Assembly (NCBI RefSeq): GCF_030147005.1 | Contig: NZ_JASLAW010000253.1 | Location: 1 to 14,757 of the forward strand | DNA: 14,757 nt | From: Pseudomonas sp. | GTDB lineage: Bacteria > Pseudomonadota > Gammaproteobacteria > Pseudomonadales > Pseudomonadaceae | Direction of reading: 5' to 3' | Shown here: positions 1-6,409 of the stretch, one piece after another | How positions within the stretch are numbered: position 1 is the stretch's first letter | Layout: each line of letters opens with the position of its first letter | Notes under the pieces: generated by a model | The model's database searches: none | What the model was told of the DNA's origin: nothing | Seen by the model: the letters and a program-made list of their open reading frames with translations, nothing else | Translations under genes and position numbers: made by a program

Positions 1-312
1 GAGTGGCCGCCTTCGCGGGCAAGCCCGCGCCCACATTCCAAGCCTGGAACTCGGTCAAGTGTGGGCGCGGGCTTGCCCTAATGCCAGTCAGTTAAGACAG
101 AACCGGTCCCTGTGGCGAGGGAGCTTGCTCCCGTTGGGGCGCGAAGCGGCCCCAAAAATGGGACTGCTACGCAGTCCAGCGGGAGCAAGCTCCCTCGCCA
201 CAGGGACCGGTTCTGTCTTAACTGACTGGCATTAGGGCAAGCCCGCGCCCACACTTGACCGAGTTCCAGGCTTGGAATGTGGGCGCGGGCTTGCCCGCGA
301 AGGCGGCCACTC
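1..312. repeat. Perfect long inverted repeat built from REPIN elements
   Basis: Bases 1-133 are the exact reverse complement of 180-312, so each arm is at least 133 bp with no mismatch. The spacer is 46 bases (134-179). The repeat may extend further left, because the window begins at its outer edge. Each arm holds a REP-type pair (hairpins around GGGCGCGGGCTTGCCC near 59-77 and its inverse near 12-35). The centre holds a second REP type (GTGGCGAGGGAGCTTGCTCC, 111-130 and mirrored at 183-202). These are the REP/REPIN sequences of fluorescent pseudomonads, thought to be moved by RAYT transposases. I see no gene and no obvious promoter in 1-399. Open reading frames running through the repeat are by-products of its composition. 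Confidence 0.95.
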
Positions 313-399
313 GGTCCATCCGGTTCACCCGACACTGGCCCCACCGCGCTCAATTCCGTACCATTCCCCGCCTTATCCCCCGCAACTCCCTGGTACTTC

Positions 400-1845
400 A
401 TGAACCTCACCCGTCTGCGCGCCGACGCCCTGGCCGGCCTCACCACGTCATTTGCATTGCTGCCCGAATGCATCGCCTTCGCCCTGGTGGCCCATCTCAA
501 CCCGTTGATGGGGCTCTACGGCGCTTTCATCATTTGCACCCTCACCGCGTTGTTCGGTGGTCGTCCCGGTATGGTTTCGGGGGCGGCAGGTTCGATGGCA
601 GTGGTGATCGTGGCCCTGGTGGTGCAGCACGGCGTGGAATATCTGCTGGCGACCGTGCTGCTGGGCGGCTTGATCATGGTCGCTTTCGGCCTGTTGCGCC
701 TGGGTAAACTGGTGCGCATGGTGCCGCACCCCGTGATGCTGGGGTTCGTCAACGGCCTGGCGATTATCATCGCGCTGGCGCAGTTGGAGCACTTCAAACG
801 CGGTGAAACCTGGCTCAGCGGCACACCGCTGTACGTGATGGCCGGGCTGGTCGCGGTCACCATGGCCATCGTCTACCTGCTGCCACGCCTGACCCGCGCC
901 GTGCCGCCCGCCCTGGTGGCGATCCTCGGCGTGGGCCTGGCGGTGTACCTGCTCGGCCTGCCCACCCGCACGCTGGGCGATATGGCACACATCGCGGGCG
1001 GCCTGCCGACCTTCGCGCTGCCGCAGATCCCCTGGACCCTGGAAACCCTCGGCATTATTGCGCCCTATGCGTTCCTGATGGCGATGGTCGGCCTGCTGGA
1101 AACCCTGCTGACCCTCAACCTCACCGACGAAATCACCGAAACCCGTGGCTACCCCGACCGCGAGAGCGTGGCCCTGGGCGCTGCGAATATGGTCTCGGGC
1201 CTGTTCGGCGGCATGGGCGGTTGCGCCATGATCGGGCAAACCGTGATCAACCTCAGTTCCGGCGGGCGCGGGCGTTTCTCCGGGGTGTTTGCCGGGGTCA
1301 TGATCCTGCTGTTCATTTTGTTTCTGTCACCGCTGATCGAGCGGATTCCGCTGGCCGCGCTGGTGGGGGTGATGTTCGTGGTGTCCCAGCAGACCTTCGC
1401 CTGGGCGTCGTTGCGGGTGATTAACAAGGTGCCGCTCAATGACGTGCTGGTGATCATCGCGGTGACGATCATCACCGTGTTCACCGACCTGGCGACCGCC
1501 GTGCTGTGCGGTATCGTGATCGCGGCGCTGAACTTCGCCTGGCAACAGGCCCGTGAGCTGTATGCCGATGAACATCTGGAGGCCGACGGCAGCAAACTTT
1601 ATCGCCTGCACGGCACGTTGTTCTTCGCCTCGACCACGCCGTTCCTGAATCAATTCGACCCGGCCAACGACCCGGCCCAGGTGACGCTCGACTGCCGTCA
1701 CCTGAGCTTCGTCGATTATTCAGCGATTGCCGCGCTGATGACCTTGCGCGAGCGCTACAGCAAGGCGGGCAAGCATTTGCGGGTGCTGCATTTGTCGGAG
1801 CGCTGCAAGAAGCTGCTCAAGCGCGCCAGGGTTCATCACGACTGA
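400..1845 (+). CDS. SulP-family inorganic anion transporter with C-terminal STAS domain
   Basis: Predicted inner-membrane secondary transporter of 481 residues in the SulP/SLC26 family, which moves anions such as sulfate or bicarbonate. The first ~390 residues are strongly hydrophobic. They include the family signature around residues 232-250 (LLETLLTLNLTDEITETRG), followed by a GGMGGCAMIGQTVINLSSGG block. These two blocks look more like the bicarbonate-type (BicA-like) branch than like classical sulfate permeases, so Na+-coupled bicarbonate uptake is a guess. Residues ~400-481 form a short STAS domain (LYRLHGTLFFAS, then VDYSAIAALMTL). The frame is open from 277, but those codons lie in the repeat, so I chose ATG 400, where MNLTRLRADALAGLT gives the usual SulP N-terminus. 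No good ribosome binding site precedes it. The gene appears monocistronic and ends at a REPIN. Confidence 0.9.
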   Translation: MNLTRLRADALAGLTTSFALLPECIAFALVAHLNPLMGLYGAFIICTLTALFGGRPGMVSGAAGSMAVVIVALVVQHGVEYLLATVLLGGLIMVAFGLLRLGKLVRMVPHPVMLGFVNGLAIIIALAQLEHFKRGETWLSGTPLYVMAGLVAVTMAIVYLLPRLTRAVPPALVAILGVGLAVYLLGLPTRTLGDMAHIAGGLPTFALPQIPWTLETLGIIAPYAFLMAMVGLLETLLTLNLTDEITETRGYPDRESVALGAANMVSGLFGGMGGCAMIGQTVINLSSGGRGRFSGVFAGVMILLFILFLSPLIERIPLAALVGVMFVVSQQTFAWASLRVINKVPLNDVLVIIAVTIITVFTDLATAVLCGIVIAALNFAWQQARELYADEHLEADGSKLYRLHGTLFFASTTPFLNQFDPANDPAQVTLDCRHLSFVDYSAIAALMTLRERYSKAGKHLRVLHLSERCKKLLKRARVHHD

Positions 1846-1861
1846 TTGCCCTCTCTCCGTG

Positions 1862-1960
1862 GTAGGAGCGAGCTTGCTCGCGAAAAAGCTCAACGATAAC
1901 TCGGGCATCCTGAATGTATGGGGCGTTCTCAGGTTTTTTCGCGAGCAAGCTCGCTCCTAC
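1862..1960. repeat. REPIN (inverted REP pair)
   Basis: GTAGGAGCGAGCTTGCTCGC followed by GAAAAA (1862-1887) is matched perfectly in inverse orientation at 1935-1960, around a unique ~47-base centre. Each arm also folds on itself (GCGAGCTTGCTCGC). It lies between the convergent ends of the SulP and LprI-like genes, where such elements are common, and could act as a bidirectional transcription or decay barrier. Confidence 0.9.
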
Positions 1961-1974
1961 AGTGGGAGGTGCGC

Positions 1975-2349
1975 TTAGGGCCCGACCAGGTCTTCGAGTT
2001 CCTGGGCGCGGGTCTGGGTCATGTCCAGTACGCAGCCGGAGCCGTTGACCTGATCGATGGTGCCGCCGGTGGCGCTGCCCGCGAAGGCGCAGTTGGCGTC
2101 ACGGTATTTGATCCACAGGCGCTGCAGATCTTGCAGTTGCTGCTTGCGGTTGCCTTCCTGGGCGGCCATCGCGGTCTTGTAAGCCTTGTTCAGCCGAGCA
2201 TCCTGCACCTTGGCCTCCTTGACGTTGCAACCGACCATAGCGGCGGTGGTGTTGGCGCCGTCCATGCATTTTTTCAATGCCGGGTTATCGGCTGCGGCGG
2301 CAGTGCCGCAGGCGGCAATCAGCAGGGCGGCAAGTGTGGTACGCATCAT
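1975..2349 (-). CDS. LprI-like (DUF1311) small exported protein
   Basis: Secreted protein of 124 residues resembling the LprI/DUF1311 family, in which Mycobacterium LprI inhibits lysozyme. Most bacterial members have no proven role. The N-terminus MMRTTLAALLIAAC then GTAAAA is a signal peptide. Cleavage after AAAA would leave DNPALKKC as the mature start, but IAAC at 11-14 also fits a lipobox, so it could be a lipoprotein. Four further cysteines (28, 41, 87, 106) could form two disulfides, as expected in this family. The core LNKAYKTAM...LQRLWIKYRDANC is the conserved LprI helix region. The frame is open further upstream, but the signal peptide and AGGA upstream of the ATG pair fix the start at 2349; ATG 2346 is equally possible. 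It is divergent from the gntP operon. Confidence 0.82.
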   Translation of the reverse strand: MMRTTLAALLIAACGTAAAADNPALKKCMDGANTTAAMVGCNVKEAKVQDARLNKAYKTAMAAQEGNRKQQLQDLQRLWIKYRDANCAFAGSATGGTIDQVNGSGCVLDMTQTRAQELEDLVGP

Positions 2350-2501
2350 GGTCGGTTCCTGGCAGCAGTGGATGTGCATTCTATGACTCAACTGCGTGGC
2401 TTGAGTTTCCAGCCTTTTCTGATCTTCGTGTAAGAACACCCCTCGAATTTTCATACGGTAGCGTCGTGCATATCCCACGGCGACAGCGCTTATCCGTGGG
2501 C

Positions 2502-2514
2502 GAAAATTATTTTC
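2502..2514. promoter_or_regulatory. Candidate operator palindrome upstream of the gntP operon
   Basis: GAAAATTATTTTC is a 6+1+6 perfect palindrome in otherwise GC-rich DNA. It lies 80 bases before the gntP start and just upstream of a weak TTGAAA (2522-2527) that could serve as a -35. GAAAAT recurs at 2524-2529, and ATTTTCAT occurs at both 2447-2454 and 2509-2516. Known RpiR-family regulators such as HexR bind AT-rich palindromes, so the RpiR-type protein encoded two genes down is the likely ligand; this is inference. A CCCACGG/CCGTGGG stem (2474-2480 with 2494-2500) lies immediately upstream. Confidence 0.4.
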
Positions 2515-2594
2515 ATGAAGTTTGAAAATCCTCCCCGGTAATGATTTATGAGTTTCACAACCTATTCGACGTGACCCTTTCCGAGGAGTACCGC

Positions 2595-3944
2595 ATGGCC
2601 GCATCACCGGGCTTCGGGCTATTGGCATACGCTGCCATCGCCATCATCGCTTTGATCGTGCTGATTGCACGTTACCGGCTCAACCCGTTTATCGTCATCA
2701 CGCTGGTGTCCATCGGCCTGGCGCTGATGGCCGGGATGCCGGCGGACACCATCATGGGCTCGTACGAAGCGGGGGTCGGCAAGACGCTGGGGCATATCGC
2801 CCTGGTCGTGGCGCTGGGCACCATGCTCGGCAAAATGATGGCCGAGTCCGGTGGCGCGGAGCAGGTGGCACGCACATTGATCAACCGTTTCGGCGAACGC
2901 AATGCGCACTGGGCGATGGTCTGCATCGCGTTCCTGGTGGGGCTGCCGCTGTTTTTCGAGGTGGGTTTTGTATTGCTGGTGCCGATCGCCTTTACCGTGG
3001 CGCGGCGCGTGGGCGTGTCGATCCTGATGGTCGGCCTGCCGATGGTCGCCGGCCTGTCGGTGGTGCATGCGCTGGTGCCGCCGCACCCGGCGGCAATGAT
3101 GGCGGTGTTGGCGTATAACGCCTCGGTCGGGCAGACCGTGCTGTATGCGATCTTGATCGGTATTCCTACGGCGATCATCGCCGGCCCGGTCTACGCCCGG
3201 TTCATCGTGCCGCACATTCACCTGCCGGCGGAAAACCCGCTGGAGCGCCAGTTTATCGAGCGTGAACCGCGTACCCGTCTGCCCAGCTTCGCGCTGACCA
3301 TGGGCACCATCCTGTTGCCGGTGGTGCTGATGATGATTGGCGGCTGGGCCAATGTGATTTCCACGCCAGGCACCGGCTTCAACCAATTCCTGTTATTTAT
3401 GGGCAACTCGGTGATCGCGCTGCTGGTGGCGACCCTGGTGAGTTTCTGGACGCTGGGCCTGGCCCAGGGCTTCAACCGTGAGTCGATCCTCAAATTCACC
3501 AATGAATGCCTGGCGCCCACGGCGAGCATCACCCTGCTGGTGGGGGCGGGCGGTGGCTTGAATCGCATCCTGGTGGACGCGGGCGTCACCCACGAAATCC
3601 TCGGCCTGGCCCATGCGTTCCAACTGTCGCCACTGGTGATGGGCTGGTTGTTCGCCGCGCTGATGCGTATCGCCACGGGCTCGGCCACGGTGGCGATGAC
3701 TACGGCGTCCGGCGTGGTCGCGCCGGTCGCTTTGGGCATGGGTTATCCACACCCTGAATTGCTGGTATTGGCGACCGGTGCGGGGTCGGTGATCTTTTCC
3801 CATGTCAACGACGGCGGCTTCTGGCTGATCAAGGAATACTTCAATATGACGGTGATCCAGACCTTCAAGACCTGGACCGTGCTGGAGACCCTGATTTCCG
3901 TGGTTGCCTTCGGTCTGACCTACGGTCTGTCCTGCCTTTTGTAA
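2595..3944 (+). CDS. GntP-family permease (gluconate/D-amino acid:H+ symporter type)
   Basis: Polytopic inner-membrane transporter of 449 residues, the normal length for the GntP family, which includes gluconate permeases and the D-serine permease DsdX. Family landmarks include the N-terminal LIARYRLNPFIVITLVSIGLALMAG, GLPLFFEVGFVLLVPIAF, VPPHPAAM in the middle and VIFSHVNDGGFWLIKEYF near the C-terminus. Hydrophobic segments run through the whole protein. The start at 2595 follows GAGGAG (2583-2588) at ideal spacing; an in-frame ATG at 2541 lacks such a site. First gene of a three-gene operon with an RpiR regulator and a D-aminoacylase. That context suggests the substrate is an N-acyl-D-amino acid or D-amino acid rather than gluconate. 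The specificity is inferred from neighbours, not visible in the sequence. Confidence 0.9.
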   Translation: MAASPGFGLLAYAAIAIIALIVLIARYRLNPFIVITLVSIGLALMAGMPADTIMGSYEAGVGKTLGHIALVVALGTMLGKMMAESGGAEQVARTLINRFGERNAHWAMVCIAFLVGLPLFFEVGFVLLVPIAFTVARRVGVSILMVGLPMVAGLSVVHALVPPHPAAMMAVLAYNASVGQTVLYAILIGIPTAIIAGPVYARFIVPHIHLPAENPLERQFIEREPRTRLPSFALTMGTILLPVVLMMIGGWANVISTPGTGFNQFLLFMGNSVIALLVATLVSFWTLGLAQGFNRESILKFTNECLAPTASITLLVGAGGGLNRILVDAGVTHEILGLAHAFQLSPLVMGWLFAALMRIATGSATVAMTTASGVVAPVALGMGYPHPELLVLATGAGSVIFSHVNDGGFWLIKEYFNMTVIQTFKTWTVLETLISVVAFGLTYGLSCLL

Positions 3945-3956
3945 CCCGGAGCCTCC

Positions 3957-4817
3957 ATGGACATCCTCTACCAGATCCGCGCCCGCCAGGGCTCCTTCAG
4001 CGCCGGCGAAGGGCGTATCGCCAAGCTGATGCTCGACGACGTGGGCTTTGCCGCGTCGGCCAGTCTGGAAGAGCTGTCGCAACGGGCCGAGGTCAGTACG
4101 GCCACCTTGTCGCGCTTTGCCCGCAGTGTCGGTTGCCGCGACTTGCGCGACCTGCGCCTGCAGTTGGCCCAGGCCAGCGGGGTGGGCAGCCGCTTCCTGG
4201 ACCCGGCGGGGCTGCCGGATCAGTCGGCGTTTCATCGGCAGATTCTCGGTGATATCGAAGCGACGCTGCGCCAGCACCTGTCCGGCTTCAATCAACACAG
4301 CTTTGTCGATGCGGTGAGCCTGCTGGGTAAGGCGCGGATGATCCACGCGTTCGGCATGGGCGGCCCGTCGAGCCTGTGCAGTGATGAGTTGCAGGTACGC
4401 CTGGTGCGCCTGGGCTATCCGATTGCGGCCTGCCATGACCCAGTGATGATGCGGGTGACGGCCGCGACCCTGGGGCCGGAGCAGGCGCTGATTGTCTGCT
4501 CGCTGACGGGCCTTACCCCTGAACTCCTGGACGTGGTGACGCTGGCGCGCAACTACGACGCACGCGTTGTCGCGATCACCCTTGCCGATTCCCCGCTGGC
4601 CGAGTTGGCGGATGTGCTGCTGCCGCTGCAACCGGCTGAAACCAGTTTTATCTACAAACCCACTGCCGCGCGCTACGGCATGCTGCTGGCCATCGACCTG
4701 CTGGCCACCGAGCTGGCGCTGGCCATGCCCGACGCCAATCAGGAACGCCTGCGCCGGATCAAACTGGCCCTGGACGACTATCGCGGCGGCCCCGACAGCC
4801 TGCCGCTTGGAGACTGA
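3957..4817 (+). CDS. RpiR/MurR-family transcriptional regulator (HTH + SIS)
   Basis: Cytoplasmic DNA-binding regulator of 286 residues, the usual size of the RpiR family. Residues ~1-75 form the RpiR helix-turn-helix domain, with the recognition region SLEELSQRAEVSTATLSRFA. Residues ~120-250 form a SIS domain (MIHAFGMGGPSSLCSDELQV, later ALIVCSLTGLTPELLDVV). SIS domains usually bind phosphosugars, but in operons with D-aminoacylases this family is presumably tuned to an acylated or D-amino acid ligand (inference). GGAG at 3948-3951 precedes the ATG. The gene begins 12 bases after the permease stop and ends 1 base before the deacylase start, so all three are co-transcribed. It probably regulates its own operon. 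Confidence 0.88.
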   Translation: MDILYQIRARQGSFSAGEGRIAKLMLDDVGFAASASLEELSQRAEVSTATLSRFARSVGCRDLRDLRLQLAQASGVGSRFLDPAGLPDQSAFHRQILGDIEATLRQHLSGFNQHSFVDAVSLLGKARMIHAFGMGGPSSLCSDELQVRLVRLGYPIAACHDPVMMRVTAATLGPEQALIVCSLTGLTPELLDVVTLARNYDARVVAITLADSPLAELADVLLPLQPAETSFIYKPTAARYGMLLAIDLLATELALAMPDANQERLRRIKLALDDYRGGPDSLPLGD

Positions 4818-4818
4818 A

Positions 4819-6315
4819 ATGAAGTACGACACGCTGATTCGCCAGGCGCTGATCATTGATGGCAGCAACACGCCTGGCTACCTCGCTGATGTAGGGGTGC
4901 GCAATGGGCGTATCGAGACGATCGGCGACTTGTCTGCGGCAGTGGCCGAGCAGGCGATCGACGCCGCCGGCCGCGTGCTGGCGCCGGGCTTTGTCGATGT
5001 GCACACCCACGACGACACCGTGGTGATCCGCCATCCGCAGATGCTGCCCAAGCTCAGCCAGGGCGTCACCACAGTGATTGTCGGCAACTGCGGCATCAGC
5101 GCGTCACCGGTGAGCCTGCGCGGCGATCCGCCCGACCCGATGAACCTGCTGGGCAATGCCGAGGCCTTTGCCTACCCGCGCTTTGTCGATTATCGCGCCG
5201 CCGTGGAACGCGCCCACCCTGCGGTCAACGTCGCCGCACTGATCGGCCACACGGCACTGCGCAGCAATCATATGGATGACCTGCACCGCACGGCCACCGC
5301 ACAGGAAATCGCGGCCATGCGCGTGCAGTTGCAGGAAAGCCTCGACGCCGGTGCCCTGGGTTTATCCACTGGCCTGGCCTACGCCAGCGCATTCAGCGCA
5401 GAGACGGATGAAGTGCTGCAATTGAGCGAAGCGCTGACGGCTTATGGCGCGGTGTACACCACGCACTTGCGCAGCGAATTCGAACCGGTATTGGAGGCGA
5501 TGGACGAAGCGTTCTCGATCGGCCGGCATGCCAGGGCGCCCGTGATCATTTCCCACCTCAAGTGCGCCGGCGCGGGGAACTGGGGGCGTAGCCCGCAGCT
5601 GTTGGCGGCACTTGAAGCGGCGGCGAAAACCCATCCAGTGGGGTGTGACTGTTATCCCTACGCGGCCAGCTCTTCGACGCTGGACCTCAAGCAGGTCACA
5701 GACGCGTTTCGTATCACCATCACCTGGTCCACGCCGCATCCTGAAATGGGCGGCCGTGACTTGCAGGACATTGCCGCCGAATGGGGCGTTGCGCTGATGG
5801 ACGCCGCTCGCCGCCTGCAACCGGCGGGGGCGGTGTATTACGGAATGGATGAGGCGGATGTGCGGCGCATTCTTGCCCATCCGTTGTCGATGGTGGGTTC
5901 CGATGGGTTGCCGGAAGATCCGTTTCCTCATCCAAGGTTGTGGGGCGCGTTCCCGCGGGTGCTGGGACATTTCAGCCGCGATGTCGGATTGTTCCCGTTG
6001 CACACAGCGGTGCACAAAATGACCGGGCTCTCGGCGGCGCGCTTCGGCCTCGCTGAACGTGGCGAAATCCGGGAAGGGCACTGGGCCGACCTGGTGTTGT
6101 TCGACCCGCTGCGGGTGCGCGATGTGGCGGACTTCAAGGCCCCGCAGCGTGCGGCCGAGGGGATCGATGGGGTATGGGTAAACGGTGTGTTGAGCTACAG
6201 CGAAGGGCAGGCGACCGGCCGGCGACCGGGTCGATTTCTGGCGCGCAACGGCGATTTGCGTCGGGGCTTCAAGCTGGCGTCGGACACATCATTGGACACT
6301 TTCAGCACACGATAG
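4819..6315 (+). CDS. N-acyl-D-amino-acid deacylase (D-aminoacylase)
   Basis: Amidohydrolase-superfamily enzyme of 498 residues that hydrolyses N-acyl-D-amino acids to a carboxylate and the free D-amino acid. The metal and catalytic residues known from the Alcaligenes D-aminoacylase are all present at nearly the same numbers: HTHDD (His62, His64), Cys91 in VGNCGIS, His216 in YTTHLRSE, His246 in IISHLKCAG and Asp362 in MVGSDGLPEDP. The C-terminal GHWADLVLFDP...VWVNG is the usual small beta-sandwich end. The frame is open from 4567 inside rpiR, but GGAG at 4809-4812 and the family N-terminus MKYDTLIRQALIIDG fix the start at 4819. No D-amino acid dehydrogenase, deaminase, racemase or RidA gene is adjacent, so the free D-amino acid must be processed from elsewhere in the genome. 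The N-acyl substrate is unknown. Confidence 0.93.
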   Translation: MKYDTLIRQALIIDGSNTPGYLADVGVRNGRIETIGDLSAAVAEQAIDAAGRVLAPGFVDVHTHDDTVVIRHPQMLPKLSQGVTTVIVGNCGISASPVSLRGDPPDPMNLLGNAEAFAYPRFVDYRAAVERAHPAVNVAALIGHTALRSNHMDDLHRTATAQEIAAMRVQLQESLDAGALGLSTGLAYASAFSAETDEVLQLSEALTAYGAVYTTHLRSEFEPVLEAMDEAFSIGRHARAPVIISHLKCAGAGNWGRSPQLLAALEAAAKTHPVGCDCYPYAASSSTLDLKQVTDAFRITITWSTPHPEMGGRDLQDIAAEWGVALMDAARRLQPAGAVYYGMDEADVRRILAHPLSMVGSDGLPEDPFPHPRLWGAFPRVLGHFSRDVGLFPLHTAVHKMTGLSAARFGLAERGEIREGHWADLVLFDPLRVRDVADFKAPQRAAEGIDGVWVNGVLSYSEGQATGRRPGRFLARNGDLRRGFKLASDTSLDTFSTR

Positions 6316-6355
6316 CGTGTCGGAATATGGCCAATGAGCGCTTACAAAAAGCGGA

Positions 6356-6383
6356 TTGAGTGCAGGCGGCCGTTCTCTAAGAT
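6356..6383 (+). promoter_or_regulatory. Likely sigma-70 promoter of the toxin-like gene
   Basis: TTGAGT (6356-6361), 16 bases, then TAAGAT (6378-6383) lies just upstream of the 6410 start; each hexamer matches consensus at 4 of 6 positions. The ribosome binding site CGGAGAG (6399-6405) follows. No hrp box (GGAACC with CCAC about 16 bases later) is visible in the 94-base gap, so HrpL control is not supported. Downstream of the deacylase stop I see no convincing terminator, so read-through from the gntP operon is possible. Confidence 0.45.
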
Positions 6384-6409
6384 AAGCCGGTCACTTCCGG
6401 AGAGCCTGT

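Noticed and set aside
1..312. CRISPR array or phage attachment site
   Set aside because: The repeats are inverted, not regularly spaced direct repeats, and no cas or integrase gene is near.
277..399. N-terminal extension of the SulP transporter to ATG 277
   Set aside because: The extra 41 codons come from the REPIN palindrome and do not resemble a SulP N-terminus.
3393..4871. 492-residue open frame on the minus strand
   Set aside because: It runs antisense through the permease and regulator genes, is rich in Gln, His and Arg, has no recognisable domain, and is a GC-rich shadow frame.
6316..6409. hrp box for type III regulation of the toxin
   Set aside because: GGAATA occurs near 6332 but there is no GGAACC with a correctly spaced CCAC.
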